64,000 bases of DNA. Origin: Parus major (Eukaryota > Chordata > Aves > Passeriformes > Paridae). The position numbers and the translations under genes are program-made. Below the pieces are notes generated by a model that was not told where the DNA came from, did not search any database, and worked only from the letters and a program-made list of their open reading frames with translations. Every line of letters starts with the position of its first letter. Position 1 is the stretch's first letter. The stretch lies in NCBI RefSeq assembly GCF_001522545.3, contig NC_031791.1, positions 3,805,895 to 3,869,894 on the forward strand, given 5' to 3'. This document shows, piece after piece, positions 16,901-28,900 of this stretch.

Positions 16901-17618
16901 GTTTCTGGCTACAGCTAAAAACATTTCCCTTAGAGCAAGCTGCTTTTCCTGCAGATCCTACTTTTTAACTCACATTTGAGGCTGTGCTGGAATGTTTTAG
17001 GGCACAAAATCTTAAGTCAGATGTGTGTTGCCCCTGAATCTGTTTCTTCCTTGAAGTACTTGTGCTTGTGTGCCACTGCTGTGGGTTATTGTGGTGGCTG
17101 CTCCCATCCATCCACTAACTGGCATCATATTGTCCCAGTAATCACAAAACTTGCTGTTCCCAGCTACTCTTGTCCCAGAGTCAGTTTGTGTTCCAAATGC
17201 TGGAGAGCCAAATACTTAATTTAGTTCACACAGTCCAGCCTGAAAACAGAGAATTCAGACCACTGTTTCAACAACTTTTATTTAATTTCCCCCTTGATGC
17301 TTCACATTCTAAACTGAGTCTCTCATCGTAGAGCCAAGGCCAGCTCTGTTCTCCTCAGAATGCAACAAGTGTGCATGCCAGAAATGACAAACTAATTTAT
17401 AAAACATGTAGGAATGGAACTGCTGGGGAACAAACCTGGCCTGGCTCTCCTGGCAGCAGGCGCAGTGTCCCTCAGCTCCTTGCTGTGAACATCCTACAGA
17501 AAATTTAGCCCTTCACAGCACTGAAGGCTTGTTTTTTAGGTTAGGGAATCTAATTTGTCTCACTGTCTCATTTGTTTTTCAGGCCCAACTTGAATGCATC
17601 ATTGCAGCAAAGAATTAA
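13932..17618 (+). CDS. DNALI1: DNALI1, axonemal dynein light intermediate chain 1 (p28 family)
   Basis: DNALI1 is the p28-type light chain of single-headed inner arm dyneins in motile cilia and sperm flagella. Six coding exons: 13932-14012, 14119-14213, 14293-14462, 15623-15801, 16489-16653, 17583-17618. All are in frame, giving 241 residues (human about 258 by its short start). The N-terminus keeps SLLRYCTPVLVSR. Hallmark blocks are LNAILPPREW, QLQEQLDRQLQQRQARETG, CPVRRELYTQCFDELIRQ and YESSVAFGVRKALQAEQGK. The C-terminal third (from about 175) is a long charged coiled coil, ending AQLECIIAAKN. The start at 13932 has the context GCCGCCATGG and matches the MA(A)PPxSLL family start. An upstream ATG at 13909 opens an overlapping out-of-frame reading frame and would lower translation if the transcript includes it. 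Intron 3 holds a tandem duplication and intron 5 an LTR-like repeat. Confidence 0.96.
14841..15622 (+). repeat. Decayed tandem duplication in DNALI1 intron 3, including a copied splice acceptor
   Basis: Two related units lie head to tail. Both begin with CTAGTACATGTCATGTCC (14857 and 15292). Both continue through lines of TTCCAGGACCC/CATTTAC-type sub-repeats. Both end in a splice-acceptor-like segment: TCTCTGCAG|AC at 15267 in the first and the true exon 4 acceptor CTCCGCAG|AC at 15622 in the second. The second unit is about 80 bp shorter. Inside each unit, a roughly 25-35 bp pyrimidine-rich minisatellite motif recurs. Confidence 0.75.
16115..16424 (+). mobile_element. LTR-like dispersed repeat, copy A (DNALI1 intron 5)
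   Basis: This 310-bp segment is clearly related along its length to 26940-27246 in GNL2. Shared landmarks include AAGGACACC, ATTAACCC, GTAAATGGACCAAA/GCAAATGGGCCAAA, TTTATTCSTTTAA and the end AGGTAGYC...CAAGGCATCAA. The 3' part (AATAAA-like, then TCTGTCTAGCCTC) resembles the end of an avian ERVL-type LTR. Edges are approximate, and no coding remnants adjoin it. Confidence 0.55.
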
Positions 17619-17903
17619 TTGTTTTGTTGTCCTCAAGGCAGGCTCAGAAGAGCTGTCAGAGCAAGAAGCTTGCAATTAGTGACAAAGATTTGTCTTCCTA
17701 AAACGATCTTGAGTTTTCACTTACCAGTAACAGCAGGCAGTGTAACTGTGTTCTTTCTTTCTCTCTTGACAAGTTGAAATTCAAGAGCTTCATTAATTAC
17801 CACTCCCTCCTTCAGAGCCATCTCAGCAGTCAGCTCTTTGAACAGTGAACTTGTCTGGGATTTGCCTGTTGGTAACGTGCTAATGACCTTCAAAGCAATA
17901 GCT

Positions 17904-17909
17904 AATAAA
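17904..17909 (+). terminator. DNALI1: DNALI1 polyadenylation signal
   Basis: AATAAA lies 286 nt after the DNALI1 stop, giving a short 3' UTR of about 17619-17930. It is the first canonical signal downstream on this strand that I noticed. Confidence 0.65.
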
Positions 17910-17930
17910 CATTTTCAAATGCAAACATCT

Positions 17931-18575
17931 CCCTGACATTATTAATTTGATAATGTTGTAGAAGATTCAGAACCAATAGAAAAGTGCCTACAAGAAAAGT
18001 AAGTCACGTGCACCAAGAAAGAAATGGCAGCTCACTCTCCGACAGGTGTTGTGGGGGCATTTCCATGAGTACCTGCAGGCTGGTGTCACCTGTACATGGA
18101 AATCCCTTGTCAGAACCATCAGCAGGAACTGAGTACAGGTGACACTGAAGCTCTGAGTGTGACTGTTCCTAGTGAAATTGAAGGGGCACAATGGCAGTCA
18201 TGGATTCACTTCTTAATGGAAGCAAATGAAGTCCCTGCTTGAGGTACCTCTGTGAGCAGCTGGTTACACAGCAAGTGAACACGGCAGAGAATTCCCTGTA
18301 GTCATGTGAAAAACCCCATAAAGCCAGTTTCCAGAAAAAAAACCCACCCAAACCCCATCACTGAGCAACACTGGAATAGCTGTTTGGCTACTGCAGTGTT
18401 TGCTGGCCTGGGACGGCGATGTGGAAATACCATCAGCTCCAACTGCACAAAGAACTTTCAGATGATGCAGAAACAAAGAGAGAGATGCTGCTCCTGGGGC
18501 CAGGACAGACCGGTCACACTGGGCTTTGAACAGGAACCGCAAGTTTTATAGTAAAAAAAGCCACCACATACTAGA
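17931..18575. other. Short convergent gap between DNALI1 and GNL2 3' ends
   Basis: About 640 bp of AT-moderate sequence. I see no gene, repeat family or RNA structure in it. Confidence 0.5.
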
Positions 18576-18591
18576 GCTGTTTTATGTAAAA

Positions 18592-18597
18592 TTTAAT
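18592..18597 (-). terminator. GNL2: GNL2 probable poly(A) signal (ATTAAA)
   Basis: TTTAAT on the plus strand reads ATTAAA on the GNL2 strand, only 12 nt after the stop codon, with a CATAAA variant next to it (18581-18586). If used, the 3' UTR would be just a few tens of bases. A more distal signal cannot be excluded. Confidence 0.4.
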
Positions 18598-18608
18598 AGA
18601 ATAAGCAG

Positions 18609-21600
18609 CTATTGCTTATGTTTGTATTTTTTGTGCTTTGATCTTTGTCCCTCCAAGCCAGTTTTTTTCTTGTTCTTATTCTTATTTTTCACGTTGTGAG
18701 TTTCATAATACCGGACTCCAACTTTCTTGGAGCGCTGCTGCCTCTCGGCTCGTCTCCTCTGCAAACACAAAACACATTAGCAAACTCCCAGCATCCAGAG
18801 CCTCGGTGTCTGCAACTCTCCAATGGTGTTCACTCTGCATTCCACACAAGTTAAGTAAAATAAATAATTTCAAACAAAATGTTACTGATGTGACTCTATA
18901 TGGAACCCACGTCCCTGCTCTTAGGAGAGTTAATCTTCACTTCAGTCTTTACAGAAGTAGCCAGCAAGAAACAAGATTCAATCTGGCGTGCATAGTCAGG
19001 TAAGAGAGGGGTGACAGAAGTTGTCACAGAACATTCACAACAGAATTCAGTTTTCATTCCCCTTTTGTTCATGCCCAAAGTCTCAAAGCTCTTTTGTGAC
19101 AAAAGGCTCTTTAGTGGTATCACCAAGGGTAAAAAAGCCAGCTTATTTCCCTTCTTACGTGTATACAGGAAAGCACACTTACTTCTTTGGATGTGAGTTT
19201 CTTACAAGGCTGTTTACCCAACTGGTCATCATCATCATCACCTTTCTCTTCTTCTCTCCTCTTTCTTTTCTTCTCTGTGCTGCCTGCAAACAGCAGAGAT
19301 CATGCACTTGTTATCTTCTAGAACACTCCTATGTTTGAAGAACTTCAGGCTGAGGTCACCATCTCAACTCCTTGAGCAACACATTCCCTTTGTATTTAAG
19401 AGCTTTTACCAAAACATGAATGTTCCTCACAAGAGAATCACAGCTATTACTGTGCAAACTGCTCTTGAGAAGCAGTTTGCTCCAGCCCCATTCAAGCCAG
19501 GAGAATTCCACAGTCCTGTCAGGACAGGGCTCTCCCACCTGATTGTGCCTTTACTCAAACTGACTACAACAACTGAAGCCACATAGAAACCTATAGCCTG
19601 AAGTATCTCTCCTTTTATAACATCCCAAACCCTGTCCACTCCTTCCTATAACACCCCAGGGAAGGGGAGCTGCTCTGGCTTGGAGCCCAGGCTGTTGGAA
19701 CTCAACATTTGCCTTCACTGTATCTTCCCTCACTAAGAGGGACATCTCCCATCACACAGACAGCTGTTTTATAGGAAGGCTACACCAGGTTACCAGCAGC
19801 CCTTGGGTCAGCTAAAGGGAGATTTAAGCAGTTTTAGGGGAAAAGAACTTGCATGCAGGATCCAGTGGATGCTTCTCCCCTTAATACCATTTTTTCCTCT
19901 GGCTCATAGGATTTCCAAATGTAGATTAAGAACATCTACTAATCTTGTTTTACCTCTGTCTTCATTTTCTTTGGGTTCTTCAGCCTTCTGCACAGATTTT
20001 GCAAACACTTTGTCACTCAGTCCCTTGGGGATTCTATGGAAGATAAAACCAGCAATAAAAGATTGTTGTTACACAAACAGTGACCACCTCTGAGAAGCCA
20101 TCAGACTCCAGCAGATCCCAGTCCCCTGTCAGCATCAAAGCCAGTCTTTGCACCAGAATATTGCAATACCCTTGTTGCTGGAGTTACTGTGTTTGTGTGC
20201 TATATGAGAGTGAAAATGTAGCACTTAAACCTTGAAATTTTAATCCTCACAAGGCTGGTGGGTGAGCTTTGGTAAAACTGGGCCTGCTGTATGGGCTAGG
20301 ATTCACTGCACATGCACGAAGACCCAGGCATACCCAGCCTTGGTATCACTCACCATCAAGGAGAGATCTAAGGATGCAGTATTGCTACTCAGAAAACCAA
20401 GATAATGGTAACTAATCCATAATTTAAAAGGCAGCTTTCCAAAAGTGAGAACATTTTTAATTTACTGGTAAATAGTAGTTCTTGGAATAATCTTTCAAAA
20501 ACAAACTGCTACTTCACCCAATTTACATCCCTTAGCTAAGCCAGATAAGCTGTGGCAACTTGTGTGTGGCAGCACGGGGGGACTTGTTAAGCAAGTCAGA
20601 AATGGAGTCAAACTACAGCAGAGCCTCATCAACCCTTTTGCCCCCTGCAGTGTATTGGAGAGATTCAGGTACCTTATTGCTGAGAATCTCTTGGCCTTGG
20701 CTTTATCCAAAAATTTTTTATATTTTGCAATCTTGTCCTCCAAAGCTTTAAGAACTGCTTTAGAGCTCTCCTGGGCACCTGGTGCAGCCTGCAACTCCTC
20801 CTCTCCTGGATCTTGACGCTGGTCATTCTCTTTCTCCTCCTCCTCCTCCTGCTCCTCCTCTCCAGAGGAATCATTGTCTGTGTCATCAAAACCTGGCACA
20901 TCCACAGGAACCAGGTCTTCTTCTGAGAACTGAGGTGCCACGTTAATCCTGCCGAAGTTCTGCCGAACATGGGACATGAGCTGCCTGATTTCGTTGTTTG
21001 TGTTGTTCCCCTCCTCTTCTGCTGGCTCCACACGTGATGCCACCAACTCAGAGACTTTCTCCTCAGTATTATCTTGGCTGGTTGTCACAGACACTTCCAA
21101 CACAGCAGGCTGCAAGAAAGAGCAGGATATTTTATCCCCAAAGTCTGTCCCACCATCTCCAAGGAACAATTTCCATTTTCTCTCTTTGGAAAAAGCTTAA
21201 GATGACAACATGATTAATGACATTTCTGGCAGTCAATGACTTAGACGTCTCTGTAAAGAGAGCTGCTACCTAGCCCTCACCAAATTCAGGTGTCACCTGA
21301 AGGACCATGCTTGGGCAGAGCCCAGGACATGCACTGGTCAAGCCTCACAGTGCTCTGGGAAAAGCAACAGTGAATACCATTAGGAAAATCAAGTATGTGG
21401 AAAGAGGAGGCACAAGCCTCACATTCTTACCTGGGGCCCTGGCTGACCTGGTTCTGCATTCGGTGGCTTCACAAAGAAAGGGATTCTGCCCCTCTGCCAG
21501 TCATTGAGAACCATCTTGCTCACAGTCTGCAAGTCAGGCTCACCTCCCTGAGAAAAAACAGCAACAGTTAGTTTATGTCCATATTTTCAGGGCATACAGC

Positions 21601-24600
21601 CCTCCTGTGCCCTGTGAGCTATTTCCCATGCTCAGAACAGGCCACACGCTCTTCTACCCTGCAGATACAGGAAGCTGTTGCACCTTTAGCAGTTTTCCAG
21701 TCCTAGCAGCAAGTTTCTCAAGGAAGTCTTCTGTATCTGTCCAGGAGTCGATTTTGTATGTCTTTCTGATGTACTCTGCTTTGGCTCTTTCCAGCACAGC
21801 ACCGATATGGTCTTCGGGGCTCTTAATCTTTTCAACTTGAACCTGAAAAAGCACAGCAGAGGATCAAACCCTCTGAGACCATCACAGTGACAACAAGCAA
21901 AGCTTTCCAGCATCCAGTGCAGACACATACCACTCCCTTCAGCACAATGTCTGTCTCTGAGTCTCCTGATGGATAAACCACCCCAGGGCAGTCAATAAGA
22001 AAAATCCGCCGCATCAAGGTGATGTATTGCCACACCTGGAAGAGATCAGCAGTTCCCCATCAGCACCTTCCACACAGTCCCTGTTTCATTTTTGAAGACC
22101 AGAAGTCAGACAAACAGAGCCTAACCCAGCATTTGGACCAGGAGAGCATGGATAGGGAGGAAGGGCAGCTGACCATTCCCATCACAGCCCTGCAGTATGG
22201 CAGAGTGGTAATTTGGGAATGCTGCCAGAGCAGTGCCTCAGAGCAGGGACTGTCCCTTGGCCCCTCCTCAGGGTCACACAACCTGTGCAGGTCAGTGCAG
22301 AACTTGACAAGGTCATTAGGCTGATTTCACGTGAATTCTGCCTGCAATCACATTTGTATCTTTAACACAGAGATGTTCCTACCTTTGTTTCCCCTGCAAT
22401 GGGGGCCACACTGCAGACCTTCTTGGACCGTAGGGTATTGATCACTGAGCTCTTGCCAACGTTGGGGTAACCAATGAATCCCACACTGATCTGCTTCTTG
22501 TCAGAGTGTAACTGGTGAGAAATAACATGTGCTTTCACATCTTGGAGTGAGGGACAGAATTACCACTGCAGTCCTGAACCCCAAATGCTAACAAAGCAAA
22601 AGACCACACACAGTAACCCCCCCAAACCAACCACAGATCCCCAAAATTGTTTTGTACCTTTCCAAACTGCCTGAGGAGCTGTATGAAAGCACCTTTGCCA
22701 AACGGGTTGGTGAGGCTGGCATGGAAAGCGAGTGTTGGATACTCCTGGGAAAGGACAGCAACCCAGCGCTTCTGGAGAGGCAAAACGGTCTAAGTTAGAG
22801 ACCCAGGGCTGGAGAGTGACACTCTGTGTTCAGAGAGGATGATACAGCATCTGCACTGGGCTCACAAATGCAACTGGCCATGAACATTGCTAGGGAAGAA
22901 CCTTTGAAGCACTTCCCCAATCCAACAGCTAAAAGCCCTGAGTATTGTTTGTATAAAAGACAAACAATTTCCCAAAAACGCCTTCACTGCTAGCTAAAAC
23001 TCATTAGTTTAATGACATAAAGCAAACCAGCTGGGGTGGATATGGATCCTAGGCAGACTAACATTTAGTGCACTCTGGAGACAACAGCTGAACTGTTAAA
23101 TCCAGACAGAGGAAGTAGGGAATTTGTGGCTGGCGTGTGTTGCTCAACTTGGCCAAACTTGGACAGATTTACATGGTAATTGTTACTTTAACTGCAGGCA
23201 AGCAGAGAACTCCCAGCGCCCCAGCTGCAGTACGGCCTTCCAGACCAGCATGGGGACTGGCACCGAGCTGCAGCACAGCCGCAACAGGAACGAAGAAGGT
23301 CCACAGAATAACAGGCAGGACTGTGCTTACAGTGGCCCAGGTAGGAATGAGATCACATTTGTTCAGGACAAAAATGAGATGTTTCCAGTGCTTCTCCTTT
23401 TTAAGGTAGGATTCCACATGAGGGGAGCGAGTGCCTATGGGATCCCGGGCATCAAGAACTTGAACAACAACATCTGATGAGTCAATCACCTGAAAAATAA
23501 AAAAAAATCACACAGAAGTAAAGGATTTTGCAGAAAGCAAAATATACCTCCCAAATGAAACTAGTCATATTTGAAACTACATCATTAATTTAAAAACCTT
23601 GTATCCCTCACAAACTGCTACTTCCCCACAGACTGGTGAAGTTCAGACTAACATCCATTGATGCTCTACTCTTTCCTCTTCTTAATCCCCTCCAAATTCA
23701 GCCTGGACAGCTGAATGACTTTTACCTGTTCTTATGCACCAGGGAAAGAAAACACTACATCCAAATGGGAAAACTATAGTGCTGCAGCACACAAACTCCC
23801 AGTGTTTGTCATCCATTCAGCAACAACTCCCTTCTGCCATTTCTTAATGGATCAGGGTATAAAAGATGTTTTCTGGACCAATATGAAACACACAACCAAG
23901 CAGGAACCTGCTGTTAGTCCACAAAGCAACTACAGCAGGGAGCTGTCATTTTACATCTTGCTTCAAGCCAAGTGAATTTGTTTCACAGCTTTTTCCTGCA
24001 GTTTTGGCAGCCTCTTACTGAAATCTGTTTTGCTCAACCATTCCCAGTGCTTTTAGATCCAAATGAAAGGGTTTTAAGCTGCATTCAGAAATTCAGAGCA
24101 GAAAGTCAAGCCATTTTATACCTAAGAGTCACTGAGAGCACACAAACTGCTCATGCCACCCCAATTCACTCAGTCTCCATTTCTCTGGCAGCCATAGTGG
24201 CTCATGGAGAACTGAGGGTCAGAGCTCTCCCAAGAAGATCCCATCAACATGCCAGATGAGTTTAGTCTAAAGAAACTTAAGGAAACATGATTCTTTTACT
24301 TGTGGTGAAGACAGAGGAATCCAAGAGAAACTAACACCCTCACTCTGACAGTCCTCTTCTAGATTATGTGTTTTAAGAATGTTTATTCCTGTAGGACAAG
24401 AGCTCAAGAATCAAGCTCAGTCAGGCAGAGATTTGGAAATCAAAATGTACTTTTTTTGAGTTTTTCTCATTGTTGCTGTACAGGATTTCAGTGCTGTGCT
24501 GAAGCCCCTAGCTGTGTAAAGGCTGACAGATGTGACTGCTGCAAATTCCAACTGCCATTTACCTTGTAGAGCTCACCCCAGATTCTTTTGGACTGTCCTT

Positions 24601-27600
24601 TCTTAAAGATTTCCTCTTGTGCTTCATCCCTGAAAAACATCACCAGAAAGATCAGCAACCACAGATACAGGGTCAGGATCTACTACTTTTCTCTTAAGCC
24701 ATTTACAGACAAAACAGGGGACAAAGACCAAGTAACAGTTGGTATTTAGCCAAAATCCCAAATTCAGATAATCTCCTTTCCCCTCCTCCTCACACAGTAA
24801 CAGCACTGATGGAGGTACCAGATACTACCAAAACAAGGCTGGCTTTTCATACATGTAAACAATGAATCATTTCTCCTTTCCAGTCACCTTACACCAGTGT
24901 CCTCTATCACTAGGTCTCGGTCCTTGCCCTGGTCATAAGACTCTGTTGAGGCCTCAGCATTCTCCACCAGAGATTGCACATCACTTGCAGACAGAGTTGG
25001 TCTTTTCCTTTGTGATCTGGGGCCAAACGTTGTTTCAAATGTTTCTGTGTCAAGAATGTGAACTCTGGAGGTCTGAAGAAAAACAGGTTGGTAAAAAAAA
25101 ACAACCCCAAGCACCGTTTTTTCCCCATCTCTCGTGACACACAGGGAAGGAGCCCCAAGTTCAACACAGCCCTGGCAGCCTTTAACAAGTGACAGGCACT
25201 TCCCTAACAATGTTTGAGTTTTCCAGCTCAAGCCTTGAGAAACACAAGAGTGGATATTTAATAAGCAACAAAACATTCTGCACTTGCCAATGAACCACGC
25301 TTCAGTTCTTCCACCATAAATGGTGTCAAATGCAATTACAAGCACTGTGATGAAAATTCAGCTGCTATCTTTGATCATTTCTTGTTTTTCTAACAAGAGC
25401 ACAAATCTCGCCAAAGTCTCAGATTTTTGTCAGGGATAATTACAATCAAAACTGTAGATTTTCAAGCTTGCAATGAAAGCCAGCTTGTCTTGGAACAGCA
25501 AACAATCCATCGCTGAAAGCAGCTATTTGTTTTTGTAATGCATGTTTTAACACAATTTTTCCCTAATTTAAATAACGTTCTTATGACATGAACTTAGAAA
25601 GTTCCCATATGACAAAACAGCTACTAATAGTCCAAAATAATGGTTTAGACACTGTGAAAAAAAAAATAACTAAATAATATAACAATAACTAAAACTTGAT
25701 GTATTAGAAATGAAGGCGCAATGAAGAATTTCTGATACAGGATAAATCGCACGTATTTGAGTTCAAATTCATCATGTGAGTTTCTGCAGGGTGAAGCAGT
25801 CTCAAAGAAAGGTCCAGGACCTGTTAGAGGCATTAGAACATCAGCTGGCACACTGATCAGATCAGTGTATCAAAAATCAGATCACAGTATGACAGTATCA
25901 TAACCTATCACAGAATCACAGAAGGCTTTGGGCTGGAAGGGTCCTTAAAGCCCATCCAGTGCCACCCCCTATCATTAGCAGGGACACCTTCCACTACCCC
26001 AGGATGCTCTAAGCCCTGTCCAACCTGACCTTGGACTGCCAGGGATGGGGCAGCCACAGCTTCTCTCGGCATCCTGTGCCAGGGCCTCCCAACCCTCACA
26101 GGAAAGAATTTTTGGGGTAATTTCCTATTGGAAAATGAGAATTTTTATTAAATAATGTATCTTTCTTTGCCCTCACACTTGATGCCCAAAGTGACAGAAA
26201 ATCAGAACCATCTTTCCCCAAGGAATCCACTACAGCTGCCCCTCCCAAGGCTTCCAGAACCCAGTGTTTCCCCAGGCTGAGCAGAAGCAGCACAACTGTT
26301 GACAGGTAAATCACCATGTGCACACACCTGCACAGCAAGTGATACCCACATGTGGTTTGATCCGGTCATAGAACAGGGACATGGGCAGCTTCTTCTGCTT
26401 CATGATCACCCTGTAAGGATCCTTCATCACAGTCTCCATCTCCTCCTGGAATTTCTGTAGGGATGATTGCTTGATCACACGAGTATTTCCTGAGTGTAAA
26501 AAACAAACATCGCACCTGGCCATTCCTGATCTAAACTGCTCCAACTGAGGACACTAATAAAACATGACTTTTCCATTTAGGAACAAAAATACAAACCCAA
26601 AGGGTTTTACTTGACACCAAGCCCAAACAAGCAGCCAATCCCTTTCTTTCTCATCATTTACAGGAAATTTTACAAATATCTCTAGGACACTCAACAGCCA
26701 TACACATGGGCAAAGCATGAGGAACAGCCACAGGAGCCAAAATAACTACCCTTAGGGGACTGTGTGGAAAGTACAGACCCAAAGCACAGGTACAGGCAAG
26801 GGGTAACAGTGATGCCTTAAGATTTTAGTTTTTACATTTTTCATCTACTTGTAACCCTAGAATTCTTTAGTGTATAACTCCAAACTCCACACACAGTGTG
26901 AGCTGCTGCTTTCCCATTTGGGTCACACACAGCAATTCCTCTCCAGGCCTGGCAATCAAGGACACCTCACTGCCTCAGGCCCCAGAGATGGAAACAAAAG
27001 GGAGTTGGGGGCAGCAAACTTGGGGTAAATGACTTCATTACCTGAAGCTGGAACTGGGAGATTAACCCCAATGTGCAAATGGGCCAAACATGTAAAAGTG
27101 TGAAACCTGTGACCTGTGGTCCATTTTGGGTGCAGCCCCTGGAGGGGCTTTGTGTGCCTGAAATGTCCCTCAATAAACAGAACTGGTTTTTATTCGTTTA
27201 ATTTTGTCTGGCCTCTGTTTTTAGGTAGTCCCAACAAGGCATCAACAACAGCAGGGGTCCCTCACCTTCCCTTTCAGCACCTTCCCACACAGCTCTCAGA
27301 CTACCATTCTGAAACAAACACCTTTAAACACATAAAGCTCAATAGTTTTGAAGCTTGCCAAATCTGGAAGTTGGGAAAAACTCACCAAACCACTTGATAT
27401 TTGGTTCCACTCTTGCAACGGTGCCTGGTGCCACAGTTGACTGATACTGCAGAGGTCTGATCACTTTGCCACGTTTGTTCCTAAGGGACAAATGAAGATA
27501 TGTCAGTGCACAAAGGGCAGCAGTGACCTCTCCATCCCTTGTGTGTACCAGGCCAGAGACACAAAATGCAGAGAGACCCTTCACCTACAGCCAGTGCTGC

Positions 27601-28608
27601 CACACATTCCATGAGGGTGAGTTAGTCCAACCTGAGTTGCAATGATGGCACTCATCGCCCTTGGTCTCACTCCAGTCTGGCCAGACCCTCCCTGCAGCTG
27701 CTTGTGTCAGCCCAGGAAGGGCTCATGGGGCTGCAAAAGGCATTGAGGAGCATTTTCTAGCAAATCCCACTATGTTCTCTCATGAAGCCTTATAACCAGT
27801 TCTGCCCACCAGCTCTGCAGGGCTCATCCACACAGGATTTGCAAGATGAGACCCAGTTTGAATTCAGCAATATTTCAAAACCCCCTCTCCCAGTCTGCTC
27901 TCCAAACAGTGGGAAATTTGGCAAAAGAAACCAAACACATTGATGTGAAACAGGATTTTCAGAGCTGCCGTGGCACAGACATGGTGGGTGCTGCTCTCCT
28001 GCCAGTGATCCCTGAGTGTGGCAAAGAGGGGAACAGGGGGACCCTCTGTGAAGATGCTGAGGGGAGCTGAGGCCCTTCAGTTATTCTGGGGGGAGCTTTT
28101 GATCTATGCTGCTGTGGGAAATTCGGGAATTCTGTGTGTTTTGGGTCTCACGACAGATGCACCAAGTGTTTCCCAGCTGTGTCCCTGGTACACCGCCCGA
28201 CTGCTGAGAGCTCGGGAACAGGTTTGGGAACAGGTTTGGGATCAGGCTCCCCAGCTCACGGGCTTACGGAGCACACGATGGAGCGACACCGGGCTAGTAA
28301 CGAGGCATCTTATCGCCTGTCGCTGGCGGCACCGGGAACGCGGCCAGGTCACGACCCAGCCCCGCCGCGGGCCGAGCCGAGCTCACCTCCGCTCCTTCTG
28401 CCGGTACATGTTGAGGCGCCGGATGGTAGCTCGGTCCCGCATGTTGTTCCCTCCCTCGCCCCCGACGCGATCTGCGGAGACAAGAGAATATCAGCTCCGC
28501 TCCGCTCCGCTCCGGCCCGGCCCGGCCCGCGGCCCCGCTCGTACCGGGATTGGTGCTGGCGCGGGAGGGGTTGATGGAGCAGCGGCCTTTGTAGCGTGGC
28601 TTCACCAT
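18609..28608 (-). CDS. GNL2: GNL2 (Nog2/Nug2), nucleolar pre-60S GTPase
   Basis: GNL2 is a circularly permuted GTPase that rides on pre-60S ribosomal particles and licenses their nuclear export. Sixteen coding exons: 28545-28608, 28387-28471, 27386-27480, 26350-26489, 24888-25072, 24563-24629, 23331-23489, 22658-22771, 22383-22511, 21931-22035, 21684-21842, 21431-21547, 20673-21109, 19954-20033, 19183-19283, 18609-18758. They total 2187 nt, or 728 residues (human 731 as I remember). The N-terminal NGP1NT region reads [20 protein letters not shown]. GTPase motifs come in permuted order: G4 NKCD (about 255), G5 region HASLTNPF (about 282), G1 GYPNVGKSS (317-325), G2 region APIAGET, G3 DCPG (361-364). 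The C-terminal third is acidic, then strongly basic, with the conserved [15 protein letters not shown] block. All catalytic motifs are intact. ATG 28608 matches the conserved MVKPxYKGR start. Confidence 0.97.
25897..26110 (-). mobile_element. Truncated CR1 LINE 3' end in GNL2 intron 4
   Basis: The plus strand reads TCACAGAATCACAGAAGG, GGCTGGAAGGGTCCTTAAAG, GCAGGGACACCTTCCACTA and AGGGATGGGGCAGCCACAGC, and ends near ACAGGAAAGAATTT. This is the reverse complement of the 3' end of avian CR1. The element is therefore on the minus strand, in the same orientation as GNL2, and 5'-truncated as usual. It has diverged visibly from the consensus as I remember it. Confidence 0.85.
26940..27246 (+). mobile_element. 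LTR-like dispersed repeat, copy B (GNL2 intron 3)
   Basis: This is the second copy of the repeat at 16115-16424. It is antisense to GNL2 and carries a clean AATAAA at about 27173, in CTCAATAAACAG. The 3' end GTCTGGCCTCTGTTTTTAGG...CAAGGCATCAA matches the other copy's end. Interpretation as a solo LTR is by resemblance to avian ERVL-type LTRs. Confidence 0.55.
28501..28533. repeat. (CTCCG)n/(GCCCG)n pentanucleotide run in GNL2 intron 1
   Basis: About four TCCGC units followed by about three GGCCC units lie within the 73-bp first intron, between exons at 28545 and 28471. Confidence 0.8.
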
Positions 28609-28900
28609 GGTGCCGGTAGGATGCCTGTGCCGGTGGAAGTGCTAGTGCTAGTGCTGGTGCTGGTGCCGGTGGCGGGCCAGGTCCGGAGCGCTCGGGACGG
28701 GCCGGGGACACGCGCGCGGCACTTCCGGCGCGCGGCAGCGAGTGACGCACTTCCGGGAGCCACCACACGGCGGCGCAGGCGCAGGCGGCATCGTCGGGCC
28801 CGGTTGCCACGGCAACGCGTGGGCTCGGCCCTGCCGAGGGTCCCTTTATGTCCCCCCGTGTCCCCCACGTTCCCCCGTGTACCCCCCGTGCTCCGTGTCT
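28609..28900 (-). promoter_or_regulatory. GNL2: GNL2 CpG-island promoter
   Basis: CpG-rich sequence upstream of ATG 28608 holds two ACTTCCGG ETS-type elements (about 28719 and 28749), a GCGCAGGCGCAGG NRF1-like segment (28773-28786) and a perfect X-box (28803-28816). Right at the ATG the 5' UTR contains a GTGCTA/GTGCTG/GTGCCG repeat (28639-28670, plus-strand reading). No TATA box is visible. The island extends rightward to about 29180. Confidence 0.7.
28803..28816. promoter_or_regulatory. Perfect palindromic RFX X-box in the GNL2 promoter
   Basis: GTTGCC-AC-GGCAAC is two perfect 6-bp arms with a 2-bp spacer, the canonical RFX dimer site. It lies about 195 bp upstream of the GNL2 ATG. Confidence 0.7.
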
